DNA of 64,000 nt from Symploca sp. SIO2C1. Lineage in GTDB: Bacteria; Cyanobacteriota; Cyanobacteriia; Cyanobacteriales; Coleofasciculaceae. The DNA lies in contig JAAHGL010000025.1 of assembly GCA_010692635.1 (NCBI GenBank), positions 1-64,000 on the forward strand, read 5' to 3'. Positions 33,619 to 43,922 of this stretch are shown here, piece after piece; position 1 is the stretch's first letter, and every line of letters starts with the position of its first letter. Position numbers and translations under genes: made by a program. The notes under the pieces were generated by a model. It worked only from the letters and a program-made list of their open reading frames with translations, did not search any database and was not told where the DNA came from.

Positions 33619-35727
33619 ATGACTACTAATTATCCTAACTTAGACCAAATTCTTGTAATTATTCCAGTGCTTAATGAGGAACTCACCATCACTGGAGTTG
33701 TCCAATCCCTACAATCCTATGGCTTAAAAAACATTCTGGTTGTAGACAACGGCAGTACAGATCAGAGTGTGAGTAAGGCTCAAAATGCTGGTGCAGCAGT
33801 GATTATTGAACCGACTCCTGGTTACGGCAGAGCCTGTTGGCGTGGCTTGCAGCAAGTGACTCCAGATATTAAGTGGGTTTTATTCTGCGATGGTGACGGT
33901 AGTGATGACTTGAGTCCTCTACCCCAGTTTTTTGCCAAAATGGCAGACTTTGACCTAATTTTAGGGAATCGCCGCGCTACTGCTGCGGGGCGAAAGACTA
34001 TGACTGCCGTACAAAACTTTGGCAATTGGCTGGCTACCTTCCTGATTGGCTTAGGTTGGGGTCATTGGTATCAAGATCTGGGTCCCCTGCGCCTCATTCG
34101 CTGCTCGGCTTTGGAGAAAATCCAGATGCAAGATAGGGGGTTTGGTTGGACAGTGGAAATGCAGGCACGAGCCATTGAATGTGGCTTGCGGGTATGGGAA
34201 TTGCCTGTGGGTTACCGGCGTAGGCAGGGGGGAAGGTCGAAAATCTCCGGTACTCTATCCGGTAGTATTCAGGCGGGAACAGTGATTTTGAGTACTCTGG
34301 GGAAGTTGTACCTGCGTCGTTGGGGAGGGAGTAAGGAGACGCGGGGACGCGGGGACGCGGAGACGCGGAGAAGGGAAATTTCGCTCACTCAGGGAGTAAG
34401 GGAACAGGGGAGTAGAGGAAGAGGGAAAAATCAACGACTCCTTCTTTGGCTTAGTGCTCTGCTGTTGGTGTTGGGTTCTGCTTTAATTATTCCCTACGGG
34501 GATTTCCGGCAAATAGAAGCAGTGCCAGGATTTTGGCTGGGTATTGGGGTAATGAGCTTGGGATTTGTCTTATCCTGGACATTACGTTCGGTTAATGGTG
34601 CTTGGTTTTGGGGAGTGGCGATCCTCACTAGGCTACTGTTAATCCCGATGTATCCAGGGGATGATATCTGGCGCTACCTGTGGGAAGGGTATATCCAGCT
34701 TCAGGGATTTAGTCCCTACGAATTAGCACCAAAGGCAGCAGAATTAGTTCCTTATCGTACCGAATGGTGGTCATTAATCAATCATAAAGGAGTTACTGCC
34801 ATCTACCCACCGATAACTCAGTTGGGTTTCAGGGTTTTGGCGGCAATTAACCCCGGAGTTGCTCTGTTTAAGGTAGGATTTATCGCCGCTGACTTGCTAG
34901 TTTGTTGGCTTCTTAGTCGTAGGTTTGGTTATCAACAAACCACGCTTTATGCTTGGAATCCTCTGATAATATACTCCTTTGCTGGGGGAGCTCACTACGA
35001 CAGCTGGTTTATTTTACCTCTAGTTGCTGCCTGGTTAGTTTTTGACTATAGCCGCCAAGCAACGCGCTGGGTTAAGAGTGCTTTACTTTTGGGAGTCAGT
35101 GTAGCTGTTAAGTGGATGTCTCTGCCGATTTTCAGCTTTCTTGTCTGGCGTACCTTCCGTCAGGTAGGAATAGTCAAAGCCGTTATTGTACTGTTGTGTG
35201 CTTTTTTACCCTTAGGTCTTACCGTTCTCCAATTTTGCCATAATGGGGAATGTCCCCTGATACCAACCAGCTCAGGTTTTGTTTCCCATGGTCGCAGTGC
35301 GGAACTGATTCCCCATTTAGTCGGTAAGATTTGGGAACCTTCCCGTAAAGTTAACTGGATTTATGGGTTTCCCCTTGGTTTATCAGGAATTTGGCTAGTG
35401 TTGCGCTCCAAGACTTTTCTTCAATTTGCCGAGTGGTATTTTTTTATCCTCCTCGTTTTGTCTCCCATCATTCATGCTTGGTACTTTGCTTGGATAGTTC
35501 CCTTTGCTGTCGCCACTGGCAATCCGGGAGTGCGTCTGGTTAGTATTTCTACGTTTATTTATTTTGTTCTACAGTACAACGTAGCTCAAAGCAATTATGA
35601 TTGGTATCTTAGTGAAGGGCAAAGGTTATGGCTGTGGTTGCCTTTTGTACTGGGATGGTTATGGACAACCTGGCAGCGATCTTCGGTTGAAATAATGAGT
35701 AATAAGGGCAATAGTAGGTTCGGTTAG
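33619..35727 (+). CDS. GT-A/GT-C fusion glycosyltransferase
   Basis: The N-terminal domain (about 1-230) is a GT2-type glycosyltransferase close to dolichyl-phosphate mannose synthases: ILVIIPVLNEELTITGVVQS, VVDNGSTDQS, FCDGDGSDDLSPL (about 90), RGFGWTVEMQARA and YRRRQGGRSKISGT. The C-terminal domain (about 270-700) is a polytopic membrane GT-C-like protein with the loop-1 acidic motif YPGDDIWRYLWEG (about 347) and YPPITQLGFRVL. The first half would make a polyprenyl-phosphate sugar and the second half would use it on the outer face, so the fusion joins donor synthesis and transfer (inference). The linker at about residues 238-252 is repeat DNA read in frame. TTG 33595 would add eight residues, but I prefer ATG 33619. 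Confidence 0.8.
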   Translation: MTTNYPNLDQILVIIPVLNEELTITGVVQSLQSYGLKNILVVDNGSTDQSVSKAQNAGAAVIIEPTPGYGRACWRGLQQVTPDIKWVLFCDGDGSDDLSPLPQFFAKMADFDLILGNRRATAAGRKTMTAVQNFGNWLATFLIGLGWGHWYQDLGPLRLIRCSALEKIQMQDRGFGWTVEMQARAIECGLRVWELPVGYRRRQGGRSKISGTLSGSIQAGTVILSTLGKLYLRRWGGSKETRGRGDAETRRREISLTQGVREQGSRGRGKNQRLLLWLSALLLVLGSALIIPYGDFRQIEAVPGFWLGIGVMSLGFVLSWTLRSVNGAWFWGVAILTRLLLIPMYPGDDIWRYLWEGYIQLQGFSPYELAPKAAELVPYRTEWWSLINHKGVTAIYPPITQLGFRVLAAINPGVALFKVGFIAADLLVCWLLSRRFGYQQTTLYAWNPLIIYSFAGGAHYDSWFILPLVAAWLVFDYSRQATRWVKSALLLGVSVAVKWMSLPIFSFLVWRTFRQVGIVKAVIVLLCAFLPLGLTVLQFCHNGECPLIPTSSGFVSHGRSAELIPHLVGKIWEPSRKVNWIYGFPLGLSGIWLVLRSKTFLQFAEWYFFILLVLSPIIHAWYFAWIVPFAVATGNPGVRLVSISTFIYFVLQYNVAQSNYDWYLSEGQRLWLWLPFVLGWLWTTWQRSSVEIMSNKGNSRFG
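34336..34376. repeat. GACGCGGG octamer block in the glycosyltransferase linker
   Basis: Four tandem copies of GACGCGGG/GACGCGGA are translated as [11 protein letters not shown] exactly between the GT-A and GT-C domains. The same octamer family is in bchH (18650-18690) and the STAND/WD40 gene (7133-7168). Confidence 0.8.
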
Positions 35728-36324
<597 letters not shown>

Positions 36325-39171
36325 CTAGACAACGAAAATGTCACTGTTGGTGAGAGCTAATCCGGTGGAGAGTTGTGCAAACTGCACTTGTCCGATAGCT
36401 CCTGTGCCATCAGAGTCAAAGAACAATGCGCCTGTGGCATCGTTATAGATAATGCGATCGCTGGCATTAGTAGCAGCTGAACCGATGGTAAACTGGTCTA
36501 CATCCAGCGTACCTACGGTAAGTCCGCCACCAAAGCCAGTGGCAGAGATTTGAATTAGGTCTCCTTGGATTAAGTTAAAGTCAGCAATGGTATCAATGCC
36601 TTGGTTGGGGGAGAGGAAGACAAAGGTATCTGCACCAGCACCGCCTTGCAGGTAGTCATTACCAGCAGCACCAAGCAAGTAATCATTGCCATCAACTCCC
36701 TTAAGAGTATTATTCTCAGCATTGCCAATCAATTGGTCATCAAAGGCAGTACCAGTAAGGTCTTCAATGTTAACTAAAGTGTCAACCTCTAACTCACTTG
36801 CCTGATTAATCGAGGTGGCAGTTCCCTGGTTCAGATCAGCAGTAACCCCTGATTCTAAATAGTAGAAGTAGGCAATATCAATACCATTACCCCCATCAAT
36901 GATATCTTCTCCAAGATCACCAACAAGAATATCATTCCCATCATTAGCAAGGAGGGTATCATTACCATTAGATCCATTAAGGGTGTTATTTTCTGCGTTG
37001 CCGATGAGTAGGTCATCAAAGTTTGTCCCTCGGAGTTTTTCCATGTTGCTCATGGTTTCGATGATGGTGTTGCCTAAAGCATCGGTGTAAGTCGCTGTTT
37101 CGGCATTTAAGTCAGCGGTAATGGCAAACTCCTCAGTGCTAAAGTCAGCAGTATCGATTCCTTCGCCACCATCAAGGAAATCGATGCCAGCACCTCCACG
37201 TAACCAGTCATCTCCCTCATCACCAAGGAGGGTATCGTTGCCATGACTTCCCAGCAGAGAATTGTCCTGTGCATTGCCTAGGAGCAAGTCGTCAAAGCTC
37301 GTCCCTTGCAGGTTTTCGATATTACGGAAGGTTTCGACGATGGTGTTGCCTACAGCATCAGTGTAAGTGGTTGTTTGTGTATTCAAGTCACCGATAATAG
37401 CAAACTCCCCAGTCTTGAAATCAGCAGTATCACGTCCCTCACCACCATCGAGGAAATCAATACCAGCATCCCCACGCAACCAGTCATTGCCATTTCCTCC
37501 AACAAGGGTATCATTACCGTCATTTCCTACTAAAGAATTGTTCTCAGCATTACCAATGAGTAAATCGTTAAAGTGAGTCCCTCGGAGGCTTTCGATACTC
37601 CTCATGATTTCGACTATGGTATTGCCGACAGCATCAGTGTAAGTAGCGGTTTCGGTATTTAGATTACCTGTGATAGCAAACTCCTCAGTGATGAAGTCAG
37701 CGGTATCAATTCCTTCACCACCATCAAAGAAATCAATACCAATACCCCCACGCAACCAGTCATTTCCTTCACCACCGTCCAAGAAATCTACACCAGCACC
37801 GCCGTAGAGGACATCATCCCCCTCACCACCAATGAGAGTATCATTGCCTTCTTGACCATATAAAGCATTGTTTTCCTCATCGCCAATGAATTGGTCATCG
37901 AAAGCAGTGCCTACTAAGCGTTCAATATCAATTAAGGTTTCAACTATTTCCACTCCTGCATCATTGATATAGGTAGCACGACCTTGATTCAAGTCAGCAG
38001 TGATGGCAAAGTTCTCATTAAAGTAAACTGTATCCCTTCCTTCACCACCGTCAAAGAAATCTACGCCAGCACTGCCAGAAAGGACATCATCCCCCTCACC
38101 GCCAATGAGAGTATCATTACCATCTTCACCATATAAGCGGTTGTTACCTTCATCACCAATCAACTGGTCATCAAAATCAGTGCCTCCTAAGCGCTCAATG
38201 TCAATTAAGGTATCAACTTCTAACTCACCTGCCTGATTAATTGAGATGGCAGTTCCCTGATTCAAATCAGCAGTAACCCCTGCCTGTAATTTGTAGAAGG
38301 AAGCAGTATCTATACCACTACCGCCATCAAGGATATCTTCTCCAGCATCACCACGCAGAACATCATTACCTGCATTACCAATCAGAGTATCATTGCCTTC
38401 TAGACCATATAAGTTGTTTTTACCGGCATCACCAATCAACAAGTCATTCAAAGCAGTGCCACCGAGGCTTTCGATGCTGATTAAAGTCTCAACTATTTCT
38501 ACCCCTGCATCATTGGTATAAGTAGCACGATCTTGATTTAAGTCAGCAGTAATGGCAAAGTTTTCCCTGAAGTAAACAATGTCATGACCTTCACCACCGT
38601 CAAAGAAATCTATACCAGCACCGCCAAATAAGCCATCATTACCAGCACCACCAATTAGAGTATCATTGCCCTGTTGACCCCATAAAGTATTCTTTGCCGC
38701 GTCGCCAATTAACAGATCATCCAAGGCATTGCCTACTACAGTTTCAATATCAATCAAAGTCTCAACAACTTCTACTCCTACATCATTGGTGTAGGTGGCA
38801 CGACCTTGACTCAAGTCAGCAGTAATGGCAAAGTTTTCTTGAAAATAGACAATATCCCAGCCTTCACCACCATCAAATATATCTGTGCCAGCACCCCCAT
38901 AAAGACGATCATTTCCTTCACCACCAAGGAGGATATCACTGCCATCACCTCCATAGAGGCTGTCATCTCCAGTACCTCCTAACAGATAATCATGTCCAGT
39001 ACCGCCATAGAGGGTATCATTTCCTAAACCTCCAAAGAGAAAATCATGTCCCTCATTGCCTTGGAGTAGATCATTACCATCAAAACCGAGGAGTAAGTCA
39101 ATTCCTGAAGTCCCTTCCAACGTGTCATCGCCAATAGTACCGTTAATAATGGTGGGTAAATTCTGATTCAT
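36325..39171 (-). CDS. RTX-type calcium-binding repeat protein
   Basis: This 948-residue acidic protein is built almost wholly of hemolysin-type nonapeptides (GGxGNDxLxG; for example [22 protein letters not shown]) that bind Ca2+ in a parallel beta-roll. The roll modules alternate with about 40-residue strands of the type [20 protein letters not shown] followed by [21 protein letters not shown], repeated about seven times. There is no Sec signal peptide. The C-terminal 90 residues ([19 protein letters not shown] ... LTNSDIFVV) match the secretion-competent end of cyanobacterial RTX proteins exported by type I systems. No enzymatic domain is evident, so it is probably a surface or extracellular structural protein. 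Neighbouring repeats are very similar, which indicates internal duplication. Confidence 0.9.
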   Translation of the reverse strand: MNQNLPTIINGTIGDDTLEGTSGIDLLLGFDGNDLLQGNEGHDFLFGGLGNDTLYGGTGHDYLLGGTGDDSLYGGDGSDILLGGEGNDRLYGGAGTDIFDGGEGWDIVYFQENFAITADLSQGRATYTNDVGVEVVETLIDIETVVGNALDDLLIGDAAKNTLWGQQGNDTLIGGAGNDGLFGGAGIDFFDGGEGHDIVYFRENFAITADLNQDRATYTNDAGVEIVETLISIESLGGTALNDLLIGDAGKNNLYGLEGNDTLIGNAGNDVLRGDAGEDILDGGSGIDTASFYKLQAGVTADLNQGTAISINQAGELEVDTLIDIERLGGTDFDDQLIGDEGNNRLYGEDGNDTLIGGEGDDVLSGSAGVDFFDGGEGRDTVYFNENFAITADLNQGRATYINDAGVEIVETLIDIERLVGTAFDDQFIGDEENNALYGQEGNDTLIGGEGDDVLYGGAGVDFLDGGEGNDWLRGGIGIDFFDGGEGIDTADFITEEFAITGNLNTETATYTDAVGNTIVEIMRSIESLRGTHFNDLLIGNAENNSLVGNDGNDTLVGGNGNDWLRGDAGIDFLDGGEGRDTADFKTGEFAIIGDLNTQTTTYTDAVGNTIVETFRNIENLQGTSFDDLLLGNAQDNSLLGSHGNDTLLGDEGDDWLRGGAGIDFLDGGEGIDTADFSTEEFAITADLNAETATYTDALGNTIIETMSNMEKLRGTNFDDLLIGNAENNTLNGSNGNDTLLANDGNDILVGDLGEDIIDGGNGIDIAYFYYLESGVTADLNQGTATSINQASELEVDTLVNIEDLTGTAFDDQLIGNAENNTLKGVDGNDYLLGAAGNDYLQGGAGADTFVFLSPNQGIDTIADFNLIQGDLIQISATGFGGGLTVGTLDVDQFTIGSAATNASDRIIYNDATGALFFDSDGTGAIGQVQFAQLSTGLALTNSDIFVV

Positions 39172-39777
39172 CTTGATTCTCCTGAAAGTCGAAAATTGTT
39201 GAGTTGAGCTAAATGCCTAGGTTTAACCCGTACACAAAGTAAATAGCGGTACAAAAATTGACTTATGCAGTTGGCGGAGGAAAATCGAGTAAATTTCTTA
39301 ATATATCTCAACAAAAACCTGGAAAAATCAGTAGATTGGGTTAGCGATCGCGGACACGATTGGGAAATAATGGATCACCGTAGGGGCGCAATGCTTGCCA
39401 TTCGTGTCAACTTAAGCTAGAGATAGCATAACGGTTGGCGAATCGATGTAAGGTGTGACCCCTCACCAACTAAACTACCGTGTATACAAGATTCTCACCG
39501 AAATAGGTCAAGATCTTGCTACCCCCCTTATTCCCCCCTTAGTAAGGGGGAGGACAAGATTTCCCCCCTTACTAAGGGGGAGCTAGAGGGGGTCAACCCC
39601 AGCCAATTCGCCAACAACATCTTTAAACTCCAGGTGTGGCAAGGATTTCACTTTAAGTTGACACCAATGCGGGTGGGTGTGGGGGAATTATCCTTAGGAA
39701 AATTTCGATATGTAATTTAGATGCACATCAGCTTCAGTTAAAATTCGCTAGGGCGTTCTCAAAGATATCCTGGAATT
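39172..39777. other. 606-bp intergenic region; dispersed repeat copy B
   Basis: No gene is seen. 39520-39580 holds inverted copies of CCCCCCTTA/TAAGGGGG words. 39587-39669 is copy B of the repeat at 851-954. The 39700-39777 segment is the probable leader of dapB. Confidence 0.6.
39587..39669 (+). repeat. Dispersed repeat, copy B (with 851-954)
   Basis: GGGGGTCAACCCCAGCCAAT, CGCCAACAACATCTTTAAA and CTTTAAGTTGACACCAATG recur in the same order and orientation as at 851-954, with small differences in spacing. Confidence 0.6.
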
Positions 39778-40605
39778 ATGTCTAATCAATCTTCTATCCC
39801 AGTAGTAGTCAACGGTGCTTGTGGGAAAATGGGTCGTGAGGTGATCAAAGCCGTGTCTGGTGCTTCAGACATGACCTTAATCGGTGCGATCGATAATAAC
39901 CCAGATTACATCGGTCAAGATGTCGGTGAAGTAGCTGGGTGCGGGCCTGTAGAAATTCCGGTTTTGAATGACTTACAGGCAACTCTGGTGCTTGCTACCC
40001 AGGAAAAAACCCAAGGGGTCATGGTAGACTTTACCCACCCCAGTTGCGTTTATGATAACGTCCGTTCTGCGATCGCTTACGGAGTTCGACCTGTAGTTGG
40101 TACTACCGGACTTAGTCCAGAGGAAATTCAAGAGTTGGCTGACTTTGCTGAAAAAGCCAGCACTGGTTGCTTAATTATTCCCAATTTTTCTATTGGTATG
40201 GCTTTGTTACAACAAGCGGCAGTTCAAGCCTCCCAATACTTCGATCATGTTGAAATTATCGAACTCCATCACAATCAAAAAGCTGATGCTCCCAGTGGCA
40301 CTGCTATACAAACTGCCCAACAGATGGCAGGACTAGGAAAAACTTATAATACCCCTCTTGTTGAAGAAACCGAAAAAATAGCTGGTGCCAGGGGCAGTAT
40401 CGCTGATGATAACATTCGCATCCACAGCGTCCGCTTACCCGGTTTCATTGCCCATGAGGAAGTAATTTTCGGCTCTCCTGGTCAAATTTACACCCTGCGT
40501 CACGATACCACAGACCGGTCTTCCTTTATGCCAGGAGTATTGCTAGCAATTCGCAAAATCACTCAACTCAAATCTCTGCTTTATGGACTAGAAAAAATAC
40601 TCTAA
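39778..40605 (+). CDS. dapB: 4-hydroxy-tetrahydrodipicolinate reductase
   Basis: This 275-residue enzyme of the diaminopimelate/lysine pathway reduces 4-hydroxy-tetrahydrodipicolinate with NAD(P)H in the cytosol. It has the dinucleotide motif [17 protein letters not shown] (residues 8-24), the TTGL loop [15 protein letters not shown] and the catalytic [15 protein letters not shown] (His pair about 162, Lys about 166, PSGTA about 170). The length matches cyanobacterial DapB. It is followed by heptamer arrays and a conserved membrane protein gene on the same strand. Confidence 0.95.
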   Translation: MSNQSSIPVVVNGACGKMGREVIKAVSGASDMTLIGAIDNNPDYIGQDVGEVAGCGPVEIPVLNDLQATLVLATQEKTQGVMVDFTHPSCVYDNVRSAIAYGVRPVVGTTGLSPEEIQELADFAEKASTGCLIIPNFSIGMALLQQAAVQASQYFDHVEIIELHHNQKADAPSGTAIQTAQQMAGLGKTYNTPLVEETEKIAGARGSIADDNIRIHSVRLPGFIAHEEVIFGSPGQIYTLRHDTTDRSSFMPGVLLAIRKITQLKSLLYGLEKIL

Positions 40606-40606
40606 G

Positions 40607-40760
40607 TTAATTTGTTATTTGTCATTTGTTATTTGTCATTTGTTGTTTGTTATTGATTCCGAACATAATCCCCAATTAGCAATTAGCAATTAGCAATTAG
40701 CAATTAGCAATTAGCAATTAGCAATTAGCAATTAGCAATTAGCAATTAGCAATTAGCAAT
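40607..40760. repeat. TTATTTG/TCATTTG repeats followed by (AATTAGC)n
   Basis: 40607-40655 has irregular TTATTTGTCATTTG units. 40673-40760 has about 12 perfect copies of the heptamer AATTAGC, ending in two GGGAATT-type units. The whole gap between dapB and the membrane-protein gene is repeat DNA. Confidence 0.95.
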
Positions 40761-40799
40761 TCCCAATTCCCTGGCAAATAACAACCAACAACAAAACTA

Positions 40800-41453
40800 A
40801 TGCTAGTTCCCATCACCCGCCAGAAGTTTGAACAACTGATTCCTTTCATTGCCACTGCTCCCCAGTATCGTTATTACTGGGGCAAATTCCCAGATTTGTT
40901 AAAACGACTCCTGATTTCTGTCTCGGGAATTATCGTCGTTTGGTTATTATCATTAGTTTTCGGTCAGGATTTCAATGGACTACGTTTGTTACTCTGGATC
41001 ATTACTGGGTTTTATTGGCTGTGGAGCCCTGTATACTGGGCAAGTGTCCGCAATTCTAAGGTACGTCGATACCAATACAGTGGCTTCTGGCGTGGTCGAG
41101 TCAAGGATGTATTTGTGACAGAAGAGTTGATTGGCAAAGAGGAAACAGTTAATGAGCGTGGTCAGTTAGTTATTGTAGAAAATAGGGAGCGACGCTTTAA
41201 TCTAGAGGTAGTTGACAAAACGGGATTTAGTACCCTACTACAAGCACCACTGCGCCGTACTCATCAAGGAATTGCTCCTGGTCAAATTGCTGAGATGTTG
41301 ATAATGTCTAATAAATCTGACCTATCACGGATTACTCAGACTAGTGATATCTATATTCCTCGTCTGAATCGTTGGGTGAGTGATTATCCTTACCTACAAA
41401 GAGATGTCTTTGTCCAGGTTAGCCAACAGTTGAGAAAACAGAAAAAGAGATAA
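40800..41453 (+). CDS. Conserved cyanobacterial membrane protein
   Basis: This 217-residue protein has two predicted membrane segments near the N-terminus (LLKRLLISVSGIIVVWLLSL at about 35-54 and LRLLLWIITGFYWLWSPVYW at about 60-80), followed by a soluble beta-rich domain (YSGFWRGRVKDVFVTEELIG, RRFNLEVVDKTGFSTLLQAP) and a basic end. Homologues in cyanobacteria are often labelled as phosphate ABC permeases, but nothing here supports a permease. Function unknown. The gene is followed at 7 bp by hairpin leader element copy 2 and then tex. Confidence 0.7.
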   Translation: MLVPITRQKFEQLIPFIATAPQYRYYWGKFPDLLKRLLISVSGIIVVWLLSLVFGQDFNGLRLLLWIITGFYWLWSPVYWASVRNSKVRRYQYSGFWRGRVKDVFVTEELIGKEETVNERGQLVIVENRERRFNLEVVDKTGFSTLLQAPLRRTHQGIAPGQIAEMLIMSNKSDLSRITQTSDIYIPRLNRWVSDYPYLQRDVFVQVSQQLRKQKKR

Positions 41454-41459
41454 GCTACA

Positions 41460-41565
41460 TATAGCAGTTCTCGCATCTGTGAGGTACAGATCCGATTCCC
41501 TATTCCCCATTCCCCATTCCCAAAAACCAGGATCTTTGTACCTCATCTAAATGAGAAACGCTATA
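41460..41565 (+). mobile_element. Hairpin leader element, copy 2 (upstream of tex)
   Basis: This 106-bp element has TATAGCAGTTCTCGCAT at the left, ATGAGAAACGCTATA at the right, and inner GAGGTACAGATCC paired with GGATCTTTGTACCTC. It is the best-paired of the three copies. The loop carries three to four CCCATTCC/CCCTATT heptamers. The right end is 26 nt before the ATG of tex. Confidence 0.8.
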
Positions 41566-41591
41566 GAAGAAGTCTATTGTAAAAACTGCCA

Positions 41592-43751
41592 ATGCTCAAT
41601 ATCCCTCAACTACTAGCACAAGAGCTTTCCCTCAATCCCTCTCAAGTAGAAAATGCTCTTTCTCTGCTGGCTGAGGGGGCAACTATTCCCTTCATTGCTC
41701 GTTACCGTAAAGAGCGTACTGGCTCCCTAGACGAAGTTCAGCTGCGTAACCTTTCGGAGCGATTTACTTACCTGACGGAGCTAGAAGAAAGGAAAGCGGT
41801 AATTTTAGAAGCGATCGCTGCTCAGGATAAACTGACTGATGAGCTAGCAGCAAAAATCCAAGCTTGCCTACAAAAAACGGAACTAGAGGATCTATACCTC
41901 CCCTACAAACCCAAGCGGCGTACTAGAGCCACTATTGCTAGGGAAAAAGGCTTGGAACCATTGGCAGAGTTGATTAACTCCCTCAATGATCCTACAACAA
42001 CCCCCATATCCTTAGAACAAGCAGCAGCAAAGTATCTTTCCGAGGAAAAGGGAGTTAAGACAATAGAAGAAGCGCTCAAGGGAGCATCGGATATTCTGGC
42101 AGAAGCGGTATCTGAGAAAGCCGAATTGCGTGCCGACTTGCGAGATTACTTGATGGTAGAAGGGGGTTTTACCTCCCAAGTCAAGAAGGATTATCCCGAA
42201 GGTACAACCAAATTTGAGATGTATCGGGACTTTAAAATCCCAGTTCCCAAAATTGCCCCCCATAATCTACTAGCACTCCTGCGAGGGGAAGCTGAGGGAG
42301 TGTTGAACTTGGAACTCTCCTTCGATGAAGATGTGGTAATGTCTGATCTAGAGTCCCAGGAAATCCATACCAAACAGCCTGAGATCCGAAACTTTTACCG
42401 GGGAATGCTCAAGGATGCCTTCAACCGTTTGATGAAAAATTCCCTAACTACGGAAGTCCGCTCTGATAGAAAAGGCTATGCAGATGTAGAGTCAATTAAA
42501 ACCTTTGAAGCCAATCTCCGAGAGTTGCTCCTATCTCCCCCCGCAGGCATGAAACCAACCTTAGCACTTGATCCCGGTTTCCGCACTGGTTGTAAAGTAG
42601 CAGTTCTAGATCAAACAGGACAATTTTTAGAATACCAAGCTGTGTTCCCCCACCAAGCTGCTGCACAGCGCCAACAAGCGGCTGATACTATCAAGAGTCT
42701 GATTCAGAAATATCAGATTGAACTCATCGCCATTGGTAACGGTACAGCTTCCCGTGAGACAGATGAATTTATTGGAGAAGTACTCAAAACTGTCGATAGT
42801 AAACCAATTAAGGTAATAGTAAATGAGTCAGGCGCATCAATTTACTCAGCTAGTGAAGTAGCACGAGAAGAGTTCCCTGATTTAGATTTAACAGTAAGGG
42901 GAGCAATTAGTATTGGCAGGCGCTTGCAAGATCCTTTAGCTGAGCTAGTGAAAATTGACCCTAAATCCATTGGTGTGGGACAGTATCAACACGATGTAGA
43001 TCAGAAGTTGCTCAAGAAGAAGCTAGATGAAACAGTAGAAAGCTGTGTCAACTATGTAGGTGTGGATTTAAACACTGCTTCCAAAGAACTCCTCACTTTT
43101 GTCTCCGGTATTACCCCAACAGTTGCCAAAAATATCGTCACCTACCGTAACCAAGAAGGAGCCTTCACCAACCGCCGCAAACTTCTCAAAGTACCGAAAC
43201 TAGGGCCAAAAGCTTTTGAGCAGGCAGCTGGTTTTTTAAGAATTCGCAATGGAGATAACCCCCTGGACAATACAGCAGTGCATCCAGAGAGTTATGCTGT
43301 AGTAAAAGCGATCGCTAAAGATTTAAATCTGCCCCTAGCTCAACTCGCTCAAGCAGCAGATAAACTCAAATCCATATCACTACAAAAATACGTCACTGAT
43401 ACTATCGGTTTACCTACCCTCCAAGATATTATCAGCGAGTTGGAAAAGCCAGGAAGAGACCCCAGAGCGGAATTTAAATATGCCACCTTTAAAGAAGGGG
43501 TTAAAGAAATCACCGATCTTTCTCCTGGGATGGAACTAGAAGGCATTGTAACCAATGTTGTCAACTTCGGAGCCTTTGTAGATATCGGCGTACATCAAGA
43601 TGGGTTAGTACATATTTCCCAAATATCCAACAGCTTTGTAGATGATCCTAAGAAGTTTGTTACTGTGGGACAGGTAGTAAGAGTACAGGTACTGGAAGTC
43701 AATGAGAAATTAAAACGTATCAGCCTATCAATGCGAGCAGTAAACAACTAG
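41592..43751 (+). CDS. tex: Tex-family S1 RNA-binding protein
   Basis: This 719-residue transcription accessory protein binds nucleic acid. Its domains in order are the N-terminal Tex helical region (IPFIARYRKERTGSLDEVQL at about 33), a YqgF/RuvX-like domain (LALDPGFRTGCKVAVLDQTG at about 320), helix-hairpin-helix repeats (DLNTASKELLTFVSGI, FTNRRKLLKVPKLGPKAFEQ) and a C-terminal S1 domain (GMELEGIVTNVVNFGAFVDI at about 640, then DGLVHISQIS). Length and order are standard. Its 5' leader contains hairpin element copy 2. Confidence 0.95.
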   Translation: MLNIPQLLAQELSLNPSQVENALSLLAEGATIPFIARYRKERTGSLDEVQLRNLSERFTYLTELEERKAVILEAIAAQDKLTDELAAKIQACLQKTELEDLYLPYKPKRRTRATIAREKGLEPLAELINSLNDPTTTPISLEQAAAKYLSEEKGVKTIEEALKGASDILAEAVSEKAELRADLRDYLMVEGGFTSQVKKDYPEGTTKFEMYRDFKIPVPKIAPHNLLALLRGEAEGVLNLELSFDEDVVMSDLESQEIHTKQPEIRNFYRGMLKDAFNRLMKNSLTTEVRSDRKGYADVESIKTFEANLRELLLSPPAGMKPTLALDPGFRTGCKVAVLDQTGQFLEYQAVFPHQAAAQRQQAADTIKSLIQKYQIELIAIGNGTASRETDEFIGEVLKTVDSKPIKVIVNESGASIYSASEVAREEFPDLDLTVRGAISIGRRLQDPLAELVKIDPKSIGVGQYQHDVDQKLLKKKLDETVESCVNYVGVDLNTASKELLTFVSGITPTVAKNIVTYRNQEGAFTNRRKLLKVPKLGPKAFEQAAGFLRIRNGDNPLDNTAVHPESYAVVKAIAKDLNLPLAQLAQAADKLKSISLQKYVTDTIGLPTLQDIISELEKPGRDPRAEFKYATFKEGVKEITDLSPGMELEGIVTNVVNFGAFVDIGVHQDGLVHISQISNSFVDDPKKFVTVGQVVRVQVLEVNEKLKRISLSMRAVNN

Positions 43752-43816
43752 TATTAACCCGTCAAGATAAACTTGAGATGGCACTGATTCAGCACCATGA
43801 TAAAGACTAAGGCAAA

Positions 43817-43844
43817 AAAAAGCCACTCTAGGTAGAATGGCTTT
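43817..43844. terminator. Terminator between tex and glnA (mainly for glnA)
   Basis: AAAAGCCACTCTA / TAGAATGGCTTTT forms a stem with one mismatch around GG. On the minus strand it is followed by eight T residues (A-run at 43814-43820), a strong intrinsic terminator 80 bp after the glnA stop. On the plus strand only four T follow. Confidence 0.8.
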
Positions 43845-43922
43845 TGTAACTCTAGAAATGCATGTAAATTCTAGGGGTAAGAGCAGATATTATCCTACTC
43901 CTACCGAACCAATCAATTTAGA

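Noticed and set aside
40800-41453. Phosphate ABC transporter permease
   Set aside because: This label is common for homologues, but there are only two membrane helices and no permease motif, so I call it a conserved membrane protein.
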